64,000 bases of DNA, from NCBI RefSeq assembly GCF_024166365.1, contig NC_064839.1:16540878-16604877 (forward strand), given 5' to 3'. This document shows, one piece after another, positions 41,175-53,349 of the stretch. Position numbers and translations under genes: made by a program. The DNA comes from Elephas maximus indicus. Its lineage: Eukaryota; Chordata; Mammalia; Proboscidea; Elephantidae. Position 1 is the first letter of the stretch. Every line of letters begins with the position of its first letter. A model generated the notes under the pieces. That model saw only the letters and a list, made by a program, of their open reading frames with translations. It was not told the DNA's origin and did no database searches.

Positions 41175-41790
41175 TAAAACAGTGGTCTTTAAACTATTTT
41201 TAGTGTCATTACTGTTTGATACTCTTAAAATTAACTGAAGACCCCAAAGAGCTTTTGTTTATATGGGTTATAGCTATCAATATTTATTGTATTAGAAATT
41301 AATCCTGATACATTAATAATTATCACTTTATTTAAAAATAGCAATAATAAACTTACATGTTTACAAAATAACAAACTTTTATGAAAAATTACTATATTTT
41401 AAAAAGCAAAAAGCTTAGAAGAGTAGCATTGTTTTACATTTTTGTAATTTTTAATATCTGGCTTAGTGGAAGATAGCTTAATTCCCATATTTGCATCTGC
41501 ATTTAATCTGTTGGAATATGCTGAAGCATATGAAAAATCAGGACTCACCCAGATATGTAGCTTTTTAGATGATTCCTTAATGATTAGTTGCAAAGTGGAA
41601 TCTGCAGTTCTATCAATGAATTTTTGTACTCTGTTAATAGTCACTGGTCTATCCTGCACTTGTGTTACCCAGGCATGTTTTTGGTTGTGGATGCATTGGT
41701 CATTTGGAAAACATTGGTTCACTGAATTATGCAGATCCTCCAAGTACTGACACATTTCATTATACAATATTGAAAAATCACATTCATTAA
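41175..41790 (-). mobile_element. hAT-Charlie DNA transposon fossil
   Basis: One terminus near 41178 reads cagtggtctttaaacta, a hAT-Charlie-type inverted-repeat end. The - strand frame at 41399-41767 begins MYNEMCQYLEDLHNSVNQCF and later contains NRLNADANMGIKLSSTKPDI, matching the C-terminal dimerisation domain of hAT transposases of the kind also seen in ZBED5/GTF2IRD2-type genes. It is truncated, with internal deletions. Confidence 0.75.
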
Positions 41791-41879
41791 TATCCCCACT
41801 GATTTAATTAGTAATGTCTAAGAAATGGGAAGCTGTCAAAAACTTGAACATCTGAACTGTATTATTGACAACAAATACT

Positions 41880-42010
41880 ATCACTTGCTTTCCTTGAAGT
41901 GATCGCATTGATGGGTCAAAGAATATGCACTATTTTAAAGCTTTTAGTGTATTGCCAAATTTCTCTCCTGAACATGTATTCAAATTTACATTTCTATCAA
42001 AAATGTATGA
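41880..42010 (-). repeat. L1 fragment, antisense
   Basis: gatgggtcaaagaatatgca and gtattgccaaatttctctcc resemble the antisense L1 3' region. Confidence 0.5.
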
Positions 42011-42106
42011 AATGGAATGAGTCTAGGGAAGTCACAATAACTCCAAGGGCAGGGATTACACTGACTTCGGCTGGGGAACATCATAATTACACAGCCTGGT
42101 CACAAC

Positions 42107-42265
42107 TGTGGAAACCCTGGTGGCACAGTGGTTAAGAGCTACAGCTGCTAACCAAAAGGTTGGCAGTTCAAATCCACCAGCCACTCCTTGGAAACCTATG
42201 GGGCTGTTCTACTCTGTCCTACAAGGTCACTATGAGTCAGAATCGACTCCATGGCTACAAGTTTC
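42107..42265 (+). repeat. AfroSINE, sense
   Basis: tRNA-like head gaaaccctggtggcacagtg, then ttctactctgtcctacaagg and tatgagtcagaatcgactcc. Confidence 0.9.
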
Positions 42266-42269
42266 TTCT

Positions 42270-42632
42270 TTTTTTTTTGGTTACAATTGCAATTATCCTA
42301 AGAACGGGGTTCACGTTGGCCTAGCCTGGAGCACAATCAGGGTGGCCTGCATATGGGTCAATGTAACCTCTGCCCTTGGAGTCATCATGATTCATCCCAG
42401 CCTCTAGTTTCCTGCCCTGGGACTTCTTTTAGGCCAAGGAAACCTCTCAACACTCACATGTGTGCAACTTGGAAGTGTGGGTGAGTCAACACCCCATGAG
42501 GCAAGCCTTAACCCATAGGGGATAGGAGCCGATAGAAAAGTGTTCTTTTTCTTCCTTGGACAGATGGCAACTGAGCCACATTTCATAAGGCTTCTTAGAA
42601 TATCCCTGGGGTCAAACTGCCAGTACCTAATA
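42270..42632. other. Intergenic, no feature recognised
   Basis: Short unique-looking stretch between two AfroSINEs of opposite orientation. Confidence 0.35.
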
Positions 42633-42791
42633 AAACAAACCCATTGCTGTGGAATAGATTCTGACTCATAGTGACCCTACAGGACAAAGTAGACCTGCCC
42701 CACAGGGTTTCCAAGGAGCAGCTGGTGGATTCGAACTGCCGACCTTTTGGTTAGCAGCCAAACTCTTAACCATTGCACCACCAGAGCTCCT
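42633..42791 (-). repeat. AfroSINE, antisense
   Basis: gctgtggaatagattctgac, gtgaccctacaggacaaagt and a tRNA-like end cttaaccattgcaccaccag. Confidence 0.9.
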
Positions 42792-42959
42792 CCCAGTAAC
42801 TGACAGTAGTGGCCAAGTCAATAATGCACTTTTTTTTTTACCCGATTCCTTCCTTCCCTGTTTCACTCCCCTGTCACAAATTCCTCCCTGGGATTACATT
42901 TCCAAATAGAATACCTGCACAGCAATCTTTGTCTCAGGCTCTGTTTTTCAGTGAGCTCA

Positions 42960-43515
42960 AATATATGAGTTATGTATTGCTGTGTAATAAATTACTCCAA
43001 ACTACCCCAAAACTTAGCAGCATAAAACAGTGAACATTTATATTACACAGTTCCTGTGGGTGAGTAATTTTGGCAGAGATTTAGCTCTGTGAGTCTGGCC
43101 TGGATTCTCTCGTGAGGATGCAGTGAAGATGTCAGCCGAGGCTGCAGTTACCAGATGGCTTGTCTGGGGCTAGAGGATGCCCTTCCAAAATGGCTCACTC
43201 ACATGATCGGCAGGTCAGGGCTGGCTATTGGAAGGGAGCCTCAGTTTCTTGCCTTATAGACTTCTCCATAGGGCTGAGTCTGAGTGTCTTTACACAGGGT
43301 GGCTGGCTTTCTGCAGAGTATGCAATACAAGAGAAAGCAAGTAAGAAGCTGCAATATCTTTTATGATCTAGCCGTGGAAGTCATTTGTTACCATTTTCAC
43401 AATATCCTATTGGTTACAGAGGTCAGCCCTGTTCATTGTGGTAGGTGTGAATACCATGTGTGAATACCGGGAGGCAAGGATCACTGGAGCCATTTTGGAG
43501 GCTGGCTACCACACC
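42960..43515 (-). repeat. MLT1-like (MaLR) LTR, antisense
   Basis: tatgtattgctgtgtaataa, ccccaaaacttagcagcata and ggtgtgaataccgggaggca, ending attttggaggctggctacca. This matches the layout of an old MaLR LTR known across placental mammals. Confidence 0.6.
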
Positions 43516-43589
43516 AGGCTAAGACTCAGTCCATGATGAGCCCCAGGGCACCAAATACTGGCTTGCAGAGAGGAGAAGCAAGCAAAGAA

Positions 43590-43990
43590 AATTAAAAAGG
43601 AAGTTCAGTGAAGTGGGAGGAAATCAAGGCGTATGTGGAGTTGCTGAAGCAAAGAACGCAGAGTGTTTCAACATGGAGGGAGTGGTAAGCTGTGCCAAAA
43701 TTTTCTAAGAGAAATCAACTGAGATGACGATAGAAAAGTATCTATTGAATTTGGAGACAGTGGATTAGGCAAGAACCATGGTGGGGACCATGGAATGTTG
43801 GGGACAAAGGCCAGATTGCGGTAGACTGAAACGAATGGGAAGTGAGGAAGTGGACAATGTAGACATGTCTTTGAAGAAGTTTGGCCGTGAAAGGTTTCAG
43901 ATTTATGAACTGAAGAGAGCATGGGAGGAGTTTTTTTTTTTTTAAAGGTGGGAGGTACTAGAGAGGGTTTGTTTATTCGGTGAAATGTTA
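43590..43990 (-). repeat. Ancient interspersed repeat (family unassigned)
   Basis: agagtgtttcaacatggagg, gaagtttggccgtgaaaggt and ttaaaggtgggaggtactag are phrases of a dispersed mammalian repeat, apparently the family also present at 20750-21400. Confidence 0.45.
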
Positions 43991-44329
43991 TGGTAGACAG
44001 GGAACCCCATGAAGCAGGAGAAAGGGGAAAACATGGAATAAAGTGCTTACAGGTTTGCGGAGAATTCCTGAGGCCAGAGGGAGTTATGTCCCATGTGCTG
44101 TGATATACACAGGAATGTAATAGATTTCTAGGCAGGATCATTCTTGCATTCGTGCAGAGTAGAGAAGTGCAATGAAGAAGTTTAAAGGTGGGGGCTCTCT
44201 TTCTGCAAGCGAGAAAAGAGGGGACCTGGGGACAAGAGAATGAGGCTGGGTACTGGGTAACTCGGGAGAGGACTCCTATGGTGCAATGAGTTAGATCCCT
44301 TACATGGCTTCTTGTCCTTGGTTTTTGTA

Positions 44330-44620
44330 AACTGACCTTAGGGGATTTCCCAAGTTGTTGTCTGCTTCTGGGGGTTTGTTACTTTAGTTGGTAATTGACA
44401 AGGAGCATGACCTTTGCCTGGTTTGAATGGGGAGCCCGCCTGATAATTGACAAGGAGCCTGCCCTGGTAACTGACAAAGGAGCATAAGGGCTGGCTTACA
44501 GCCCCAGAACACGGAGGCTCAGAGAGGGCTTCCAGGTTAATGACAGCTGGGAGGGATGTCATGATTTTTGGACACAGAAGCCCCTGCACTGGAAACCCTC
44601 CCAGACCTGGTTAAGAGATG
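44330..44620 (+). repeat. LTR-like fragment related to the one at 50960
   Basis: ggggatttcccaagttgttg, cttccaggttaatgacagct and actggaaaccctcccagacc align with 51000-51250. Spaced ttgacaaggagc repeats lie at 44396, 44447 and 44473. Confidence 0.5.
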
Positions 44621-44989
44621 TGCAGCCACCAAGTGCACAGAGTGATGAACAAGCATGAAGCTCATCCCCTGTGCCAAATGTCTAAGCAGAAGGTGGCCTT
44701 GGGGGCAAGGGGTAGATTGAGGTGAGAGTTGGGCAGATGGCTGCTTACAGTTAGAAATGGATGGACTGAAGGATAAAGGGGAGCACCCGTTGGGGAGATG
44801 GCTCCCCTGTGGACTGGTCTCAGAGTGGGGGTGATCAGCTGTAGGTCAGTGGCAGAGGGGTCAGTGTGAGGACCAAGCAGGGGAGCCAATAGAAAGGAGG
44901 CATATGGGAAAAACAGGCCCTGACTGAAGGCTGATAAAAGGCTGGGAAATTCTCAGGGGCCAGGCGTGCCTCTCATGTCCTCTCTTGCC

Positions 44990-45645
44990 TTGGTCACGTT
45001 CTGCAGACTTCTCTCATATTATGTATTGCTTTTCCTTTCATCAGTATTAACATGTGTCTGCTATCTGTTTGGCAGTTTTCCCTCCCTCTCCCTCACATCC
45101 CTGGTAACCATCAAACAATGCTTTTTTTTCCATTTTTTTATTTTCTGTGTGTAAATCTTTTGTTTTTACTTTATAATAGTGGTTTCATACAGTGTTTGTC
45201 CTTTTGTGACTGGCTGATTTCACTCAGAATAATGTCTTCCAAATTCATCTATGTTGTGAGACGTTTTGCAGGTTCATCCTTATTCTTTATTGTTGCGTAG
45301 TATTCCATTGTATGTATGTACCAGTTTGTTAATCCACTCATCTGTTGATGGGTATTTAGGTTGTTTCCACCTTTTTGCTATTGTGAATAATGTTGCAATG
45401 AACATCGGTGTGCATGTCTATTCGTGTCACAGCTCTCATTTCTTTAGGGTATATACCCAGGAGTGGGATTGCTGGATCTTGTGGTATTTCTATTTTTTAG
45501 CTTTTTGAGTGTCACACTGTTTTCCATAGTGGTTGTACCATTTTACATTCCCACCAGCAGTATATAAGAATTCCAGTCTCTCCACAACCTCTCCAACATT
45601 TGTTATTTTCTGATTTTTGATTAGTGCCGGTAATGTCAGGGGGAG
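44990..45645 (-). repeat. L1 3' region, antisense
   Basis: tggctgatttcactcagaat, tattccattgtatgtatgta, atctgttgatgggtatttag and cagtctctccacaacctctc are classic antisense L1 3' text. Confidence 0.85.
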
Positions 45646-45649
45646 ATGG

Positions 45650-46160
45650 TGTCTTAGCCATCTAGTGCTGTTATAACAGAAATATCACAAGTGGATGGCT
45701 TTAGCAAACAGAAGTTTATTCTCTCACAGTCTGGTAGACTAGAAGTCTGAATTCAGGGTCCTAGCTCTAGGGGAAGGCTTTCTCTCTCTGTTGGCTCTAG
45801 GGGCAGGTCATCAATCTTCCCCAGTTGAGGAGCTTCTCAGCACAGGGACCCCGGGTTCAAAGGACATGCTATTCTCCTGGCTCTTGTTTCTTGGTGGTAT
45901 GAGGTCCCCATGTCTCTCTGCTCACTCCCCTTTTATATCTCGAAAGAGATTGGTTCAAGACACAATCCAATTTTGTAGATTGAGTCCTGCCTCATTAACT
46001 GCAGCTAATCCCATCTTTTCAACATCACAGAAATAGTATTCACAACACATAGGAAAATCACATCAGATGACAAAATAGGGACAGTCACACAATACTGGGA
46101 ATCATGGTCTAGCCAAGTTAACACACATTTTGGGGGGACACAATTCAATTCATAACACTC
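45650..46160 (-). repeat. MaLR-type LTR, antisense
   Basis: tcttagccatctagtgctgt, agtttattctctcacagtct and acattttggggggacacaat. The layout matches the copy at 55960-56370. Confidence 0.75.
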
Positions 46161-46169
46161 CCCAATAGA

Positions 46170-47430
46170 ATTTCAGCCCCATGAGGGAGGACTCTTATGT
46201 ATTTTTTTGTTCATTTCTGGATGAGTTATGATATCTGGTATCTGCATCCTGCATCCTCAGCAGGAGAGGGGATAGCACTGTGGACTGAGGACTCTGTCAA
46301 GTGGAAGTCTCTCACTTCCAGTTGACACAAGCCCTTCCCTAAATGGCTTCAAACAAAAATGAAATTATTTGCTTGTTCATGAAACCAAAAAGTCCACAGG
46401 TTATCTGGCTTCAGGAACAATAGTTTCTATCCATCGGTTACGTCAGGAGGACTCTATCTTTCACCAAAGCTCAGTCCTACTTACCACTGACACTGGGTGA
46501 CAGAGAGACTGAGGCATGATTGCTGCCAGGAGCACAGACTCTCATCCTCCAGGATGATTAACCCCAGGGCATAGAGAACTTTTTCTTCACAACTCCAGCA
46601 AAAATCCCCAGGCTGACACTCATTGGCCTGGCTCAGGGCACATACCATCCCTGAACCAACTGTTATGGCACAGGTGGAATGCTCTGATTGGTCAGGTTTG
46701 AACCATGTGTTCAATAAATGTGATGAACGAATGAGTAGATAAATGAGTTGATGAATGAACATGTTTTCCTTCACTGTTAGCAACAAAGTCCTCTTAGGGC
46801 CATTCTCTGTATCTGCCAGGAAAATTGAGCTTTACAGGTCTGCTCAGGGCTTATGATGTTAAAGGATTAAACAGCACAGCCTGACTTTAAAAATGCAAAA
46901 TTTCTCAAGACAAGGAGACTCAAATTGATCAGAATGGGCCTTCTACCTGACCTACAGAATGAGAAAGCACACTACATTATGAGTCCATTCAAAGAGTCTG
47001 ATTAGGCAAAGTGTCAAGCTGGGAACATTCACAAGAGGCTCGACCTTGTTCTCCTGGTTAATATGGAGAGTTCTGGGAATATTCATAATTGTCATAATTT
47101 GTTTTGTTTTCTTTGAGAAAATACTGGACACTGCTCTGCTGCCATGAGGACTAAACATATCACATGTCACAGTTAGAAAGAGTACTTTGCCTCTTTAGAT
47201 AACCTTTACAAAGACAAAAACACCTTTCCTAACACTAGTCCCCAAGAACATTGAAGCCTCGAGCCCTTTTCTCTATGTGGTTAAGTCCTTAACACAAATA
47301 TGTCTCTGAGTTTTAAAACTCTCAGAAGTACAGCCATAATCAACTGGGCAACTTCTGAGGTGGGGGGCAGAGGGCCAGGATTCAGCTTTAGGTCTAGGCA
47401 TTGAGGGGAGAGAAGCAGGGACAGAATGAT
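46170..47430. other. Intergenic, no feature recognised
   Basis: About 1.2 kb without a repeat family or exon I can name. The open frames are short and lack splice context. Confidence 0.4.
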
Positions 47431-47431
47431 G

Positions 47432-48018
47432 TTGTTATGGATTGAATTGTGCCTCCCAAAAATACATGTTGTAAATCCTAACTCCTAGAGGAGCCCTGGT
47501 GGCATAGTGGTTAAGAGCTCAGCTGCTAACCAAAAAGTCAGCAGTTCAAATCCACCAGCTGCTCTTTGGAAACCCTATGGGGGCAGTTCTACTCTGTCCT
47601 ATAGGGTTGGTATGAGTAGGAATTCTACTTGATGGCAACAGGTTGGTTTTTTGGTTTATACCAATAGATGTAATTCCATTTAGGAATAGGATTTCCTTTG
47701 TTATGCTAATAGGGCTATACCAGTGTAGGTGTGTCTTAAATCATTTTTGAGATATAAAAAGAGCAGATTAGAGACAGCAGCAAGAAAGCACAGAGTGGGA
47801 AGCTAAATGCCACATGACATGAAGATCGTCAAGGAACTGAGGAATAGAAACTGAAAAGAGGCAAGGACTGTCCCCCAGAGCTGACAGAGGAAGGCCTTCC
47901 CCTAGAGCCTGTGCCTGAATTTGGACTTCTAGCCTCCTTAAGTGTAGGCAAGTAAATTTCTGTTTGCTAAAGCCACCCACTTTTGATATTTCTGTTACAG
48001 GAGCACTAAGAAAAGACA
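47432..48018 (+). repeat. MaLR (MLT1-like) LTR split by an AfroSINE
   Basis: gttatggattgaattgtgcc at the start; agtaaatttctgtttgctaa and cacccacttttgatatttct at the end. An AfroSINE lies inside at 47491-47655. Confidence 0.75.
47491..47655 (+). repeat. AfroSINE, sense
   Basis: gaggagccctggtggcatag, then cagttctactctgtcctata, ending in tggcaacaggttggtttttt. Confidence 0.92.
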
Positions 48019-48349
48019 GATGTCAACTACCATAAAAGGATTCGAGGCTTTCTTTAGAAGAGGACATTTCAGGTGAGCTGTTGAAGGAGTGGCACTGAGA
48101 GAGATACAGAGGACTATGGAAGGTGTCCCTGATTGGGTGAGGGAACAGGCAAAGGCCTAAGGGCAGGGAACTGTGGGCTGGATTCGAGTGCCATGAAAGC
48201 TTTTGCAGTGAGGGGAGAAGGTACAATCTCAGAAGAGCCAATATATAGCCTGCAACAAGGGGTTGATGCAGGCTGATGTAAGGCTCAACTTTATGGTCTA
48301 AATAAACTCCACACTACCCTGGTTAGGTCAAATGGTTGGTACCCATCAG

Positions 48350-48745
48350 GCCGTTTTGGAAAACATGTGCCAAACTGTTTGGCTACAGAACTCCAGAGGG
48401 ACAGCAGAGGCTAAGGTCTGGGATGGGAGCTATTTTACAAGGTCTAACAAATCTGTCTTGGAAGAAGTTCAGCTAGAATGCTCATTAGAAACAAGGATGG
48501 AGAGACTTCGTCTCACATACTGCAGATATGTTATCAGGAGGGACCAGACCCTTGAGAAGGACATCACGCTTGGTAAAGTAGAGGCTCAGTGGCCTTCAAG
48601 GAGATGGAGTGACACAGTGGCTACAACAATGGGCTCAAGCATAAGAACAAATGTTAGGATGGCACAGGACTGGCACTGTTTCATTCTGTTGTACATACAA
48701 TTGCTATGAGTCAGAACCAACTTGACGGCACCTAACAATAATGAT
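48350..48745 (+). repeat. RTE-type LINE 3' end, sense
   Basis: The open frame at 48332-48709 contains MERLRLTYCRYVIRRDQTLE and DITLGKVEA, the RTE C-terminal region. It ends in an AfroSINE-like tail, tgagtcagaaccaacttgac. Confidence 0.8.
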
Positions 48746-49325
48746 GGATGACCACACAGAGTGCAGAATTGAGTTCTGATGACTTATATCTACTTATCTT
48801 TATATGCTTGGGGGTGTGAGCCCCACATGGCTCTCTAGGACTTCAACTGTCATTCCAAGCAGCCCCTCCATGCTGTTTAGAGACCAGAATTATATTTAAA
48901 AAAAAAAAAAAAAAAAGAGGACCTGAGTAGACCAGGGGCTCAAATACAACACAGGGTGTTAGACAGAACTTACATAAACCTGGACATAAACTTCTGACTG
49001 TATACTTATTTGGAATTCTGTCCCTGGAGAGGAAAACTGGCAAACTATTCCTACCACATGACCCCCAATATCTCGGAATCCTGTTCTCTCCCCATTATGG
49101 CCTCCCAAGGAGGGGTTCTATTCTTATTTGAAGGTCATAATTATTGCCTCAGGAGAATATCTACAGCCAATACATACTTCTGCTGAATCAACTTTGTCTT
49201 TAATTTTTTGCTTTTTAATTTCCCATATTTATCAAAATCAGAAGATTCCACATAAGACTTCCTTTTCTGGTCAAGACGTAACAGGAATCAGATTTGCCCT
49301 CTTGCCTAAAATAAGATATTGCACA
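48746..49325. other. Intergenic, no feature recognised
   Basis: Contains an A-run at 48897-48916. No repeat or exon was otherwise recognised. Confidence 0.35.
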
Positions 49326-49326
49326 C

Positions 49327-49735
49327 TGTAATGCTATTAGCCAGCCTCCATCTTAGCATTCCTGTTCAGCCCCTTCTTCATTCTGCTAACAGGTGCACCA
49401 CACCCCACTGCAGCTAGCTGCCCCAGATAACTGTGCTACCAGTAGCACCCAGATTCTCCACTTCTCAGCTCCCCCACTTAAGTTCTACAGCCACTCTCCC
49501 TTACTTTCCCACTCTTTAGTTTCCAAAGGACCAATGGCAAATTACCCCATGAAAATCCTCTTATCCCACACTTGGACCCTAAAAAAGGCTGTGCCCCAGG
49601 TCTGTGCTCTCTCTCTCTTTACCTATGACCTCCTCGCATCTGCTGTGGCCTATGGGTACATACCCCCAAGGCTTGTAATAAAGTTCTTTATTTCCATTTT
49701 TATGTCTATAGTTGAAGCATGAGTCTTCATGCAGG
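49327..49735 (+). repeat. Possible solo LTR
   Basis: tgtaatgctattagccagcc at the start; accctaaaaaaggctgtgcc as a TATA-like region; ttgtaataaagttctttatt as a poly(A) signal; and an end near gagtcttca. The order of signals fits an ERV LTR, but no target duplication was found. Confidence 0.45.
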
Positions 49736-49849
49736 ACCATATACATAACCTGGGCTGTGGAAGATTGCTCCCTATTCCTCCTATCCCCTTGGGGTGACAG
49801 CTGATTTAAAATCAAACACACTAAGGTCACAAACCATCAATAAAACGCA

Positions 49850-50430
49850 ATGATCTCTGAGACATGGGAAACAAAAGAGCTGAGCCCTACAATTGCCCTA
49901 TCTTTCTGCTGGAGAAAGTTTCAAGAGCAAAACACAGGGACAGGGAACCCAGGTAGAGGCTGGCAGTCTTCCTAAGGGGAGGGCCAAGGCATATGGAGGC
50001 AAAGTACTACAGAGGAGAGGGCTGCATACAGTGAGAACTTCAGAGACCTGAAAGGGTCACTCTCAGATATTCCTCTGAGTATTGATGAGTCCATGTATGT
50101 GAGGAAACTACCAAACTATGGAAAAACAATCATCAAAAAGATTAGAGAGAAAAATTCCCAGAGATCACAAATGCCCCAAAATAGTGCCTGTTCCTACTAG
50201 TCGGAGTGGAGAAATCACATAACTAATAGAGTCCTCAAAAGGGTTTTGCCTCAGCAGTAGGAGAAATCAGCCCAGACTAAACACTTCTCTGGTCTCCCCT
50301 AACAAAGCTTAAATGCAAGGCCCAGGAGGATTAAACTATTTCCCAGTTACTTAACATAAACCCGTAACAAAACTAAAAAATAATTATAGGATAAAAGGTA
50401 TCTATATCAGAAAAGAAAAAAAAGCTCTCC
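49850..50430 (+). repeat. Possible L1 5' region
   Basis: A-rich sequence leading into the L1 ORF2 piece at 50430 (actaccaaactatggaaaaa, cccagagatcacaaatgccc). Its assignment as the 5' part of an L1 is tentative. Confidence 0.35.
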
Positions 50431-50959
50431 ATTTGCCGATGACATGGCACTGTATTAAAAAAATCCCAAAGAATCCACAAGAAGGCTATGAAGGCTAATA
50501 AAACAAATTCAGCAAAGCTGCAGTGTACAAGAGCAACACACATAAATTAGTTGTTTCTATACACCAGCAACAATCTCAAAAGGAAATAAGAAAACCATTC
50601 CTTTCACAATAGCATCTAAAAAAGCCAGAACCAAACCCATTGCCGTCAAGAGTCGATTCTGACTCATAGTGACCCTACAGGACAGAGCTGAACTGCCCCA
50701 TAGGGTTTCCAAGGAGGGGCTGGTGGATTCAAACTGCTGACCTTTTGGTTAGCAGCCGAGCTCTTAACTACTGCACCATAATAGCATCTAAAAGATTAAA
50801 AACACCAGAAATAAATTTAATCAAGGTGAAAGACCTTTGTACTGAAAACTATAAAACACTGCTGAAAGAAATTAAACATGAACTAAATATACAAAAAGGC
50901 ATCCACGACCATGGATTGGAGAACTTAAGATGCCAATTCAAACCAAAGTGATTTATAGA
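50430..50959 (+). repeat. L1 ORF2 fragment, sense (left part)
   Basis: ttgccgatgacatggcactg, atacaccagcaacaatctca and ctttgtactgaaaactataa are L1 ORF2 text. It is split by an AfroSINE and, at about 50960, by an LTR. It resumes near 51940. Confidence 0.85.
50622..50779 (-). repeat. AfroSINE inside L1
   Basis: cattgccgtcaagagtcgat, cccatagggtttccaaggag and a tRNA-like end. Exactly flanked by a 14-bp duplication aatagcatctaaaa (50608-50621 and 50780-50793). Confidence 0.94.
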
Positions 50960-51940
50960 TTGTGAAGTATGGAATCACCTTCTAGGAAAAACAATTTAGA
51001 GAATTTCCTAAATTGTTGACTAGGGCTTGTTACTTTGGTCTGGCTAGGGGGCCATATCCCATAATCGGCAAGGCAACTGATGAGACAGCTTAGTCCCATG
51101 ATTGACAAAGAGTACATGGACTGGTTTATAAAAGCTCTGGAACATGTAGGTTGGGAGGCTTCCTGGTTGACAAGTGTGGGGAGGGATGGCCTTTCCTTCA
51201 CGATATGGAAGCGCAGCACTGAAAACCCTCTGAGACCAGGTTGAGTGCTGTGCTGGGCGGAGCTGTGCCTGTTGAGCTGGTGTGATTAACAGCAGTGCCA
51301 GCCAAGAGAAGCAGTGGTGGTGGGAGCCTGGCTGTGAGTTGGAGCCCAGTAGAGCGGCTGTGACCAGCCAAGAAGTGGCAGAGATCAGTGCGAAGAGCTG
51401 TCCGAGGTCCTGATTGAAAGCTGTGAGAGCTACAGCGGCAGAGAGTATTTTTGCTCTGAGCTGAGCTGCACTAACGGAGCATTTCTGCTCCAAGGGCTGT
51501 CCTGTGCAAGTGCAGTCCTGATTGACAAAGGGAGGGACAAGCCCCTGCTTTGGGAACAATTCCACACTTTGTCTACCTCTTCCTGATGCTGCCTGTTACT
51601 TCTAGTTATATCCTGTTCTGGTTATATCCTGTTACTTCTGCAAGGTCATAGCCTTGAAAACCACATGGAACTGTTCAACTCTGCACACATGGGGTTGCCA
51701 TGAGTTGAAATCGACGTGATAGCAACTAATAACAACAACCCTAATAAACCACTTATCATAAGCATAAACCATGAGCTCTGTGAAACACTGCAACAAATTA
51801 TTGAACCCAACAGAGAAAGAGAGTGTTGAGGAGGGAATGGCTGGTGTCAGAAATAACAGAGAAATTGGAAAGTGGATATATCTGACCTTGACTCACAGAA
51901 ACCAACTCGATGCTGATTCTTATTATCAAAGTTATCTTTC
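50960..51940 (+). repeat. LTR-like insertion in L1
   Basis: Interrupts L1 text between gatttatagat and caatatctactaaaattcca. It has a TATA-like tataaaagctctgg (about 51127) and AATAAA near 51743. A remnant AfroSINE (51641-51740) lies within. The family was not identified. Confidence 0.55.
51641..51740 (+). repeat. Diverged AfroSINE 3' half
   Basis: aaccacatggaactgttcaa, cacacatggggttgccatga and gaaatcgacgtgatagcaac. Confidence 0.7.
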
Positions 51941-53110
51941 ACAGACACAGCACAATATCTACTAAAATTCCAACAGCTTTTTTTGCAAAAGTGGAAAAGC
52001 CAATCCTCAAATTCATATGGAATTGCAAGAGGTCCGGAATAGCCAAAATAATCTTGGGGGGAAAAAAAGTGTAAGAGGAACACACTTCCCGATTTCAAAA
52101 TGTATTACAAAGCTACAGTAATTAAAATAGTGCAGTACTGGTATAAGAATAGATCTAGATGAATGGAATAGAGCTGTGAATCAAGAAATAAACCCATACA
52201 TTAAGGCCAACTGATTTTCAATAAGCATGCCAAATCCATTCAATGGGGAAAGAACAGTCTTTTCAACAAATGTTTGCTGGGACAACTGGATCTCCACTTG
52301 CACAAGAATGAGGCTGGACCCACACCTTACACAATACAAAAAATTAATTCACAATAGATTCATGACTTAAATATAAGAACTAAAATCATAAAACTCTTAG
52401 AAGAAAACATAGAGGTAAAGTTTCAGGACCTTCTCTTATGTGTGAGTTTTAGATATGACACCAAAGGCATGAGGAACAAGAAAAAAATAAACCATCAAAA
52501 TTTAATGTTTGTGGATCAAGGACATCTTCAAAAAAGTGAAAAGACAACCAAGAGAATGGGAGAAAATATTTGGACAACATAGATCAGATATGGGTTTAAT
52601 ATCCACATATATAAAGAACTCCGATAACAACAAAAAGACTAATAACCTAATTTAAAAAATGAGCAAAGGACTTGAATGAACATTTCTCTAAAGAACACAT
52701 ACAAATGGCCAATAAGCACATGAAAAAATGCTCAATATCATTGGTCATTAGGGAAATGCAAATCAAAACCATAAGGATAGCATTTCACTATATATATATA
52801 AATAAAAAAATATATATATATATATATAAAACAAGTGTTGGTGAGGATATTGAGCAGTTGGAACGCTGGTGGGAATGGAAAATGGTGCAGCTGCTGTGGA
52901 AAAGTCTGGCAGTTCCTAAACAAGTTAAACATAGAATTAACATAAAATTGACATATGCGCCAGCAATTCCACTTCTAGGTATATACCCAAAACAATGGAA
53001 AGAAGCGACTCAGACACATGCACACCAACATTCACTGCAGCATTAATCACAATAGTCAAAAGGTGGAATGAAACACCTAGAAGAGGCAAATGCATACAGA
53101 TCAAAGTAGA
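51941..53110 (+). repeat. L1 ORF2 fragment, sense (right part)
   Basis: aaaattccaacagctttttt, tacagtaattaaaatagtgc and gacaactggatctccacttg. The frame near 52672-53046 reads [20 protein letters not shown] then [15 protein letters not shown] (TA)n tract (52788-52829) interrupts it. Confidence 0.9.
52788..52829. repeat. (TA)n microsatellite
   Basis: Two TA runs separated by an A-rich spacer, expanded inside L1 ORF2. Confidence 0.93.
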
Positions 53111-53349
53111 TTAGTGGTACCAGGGGCCAGGACGAACAGGAAATGGGGAGTGAAAAACAAAAAAAAAGCAGTTCTTTAGGAATTCTTTAGGAACTACATT
53201 ATAATGTAGATACAAGTCACTGGCAAAAAAAAAAAAATTCATAGGGAGACAAAAATATCCCCAAATCACAATGTCTAACACCAATAAACAAATAAACAAG
53301 GATACAAAACAGGAAAATATAACCCACAATGAGAGGAAAAATCAGGTCC

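Noticed and set aside
44396..44485. Spaced ttgacaagg repeats as a CRISPR-like array
   Set aside because: Only three short imperfect copies with unequal spacing, inside an LTR-like mammalian repeat.
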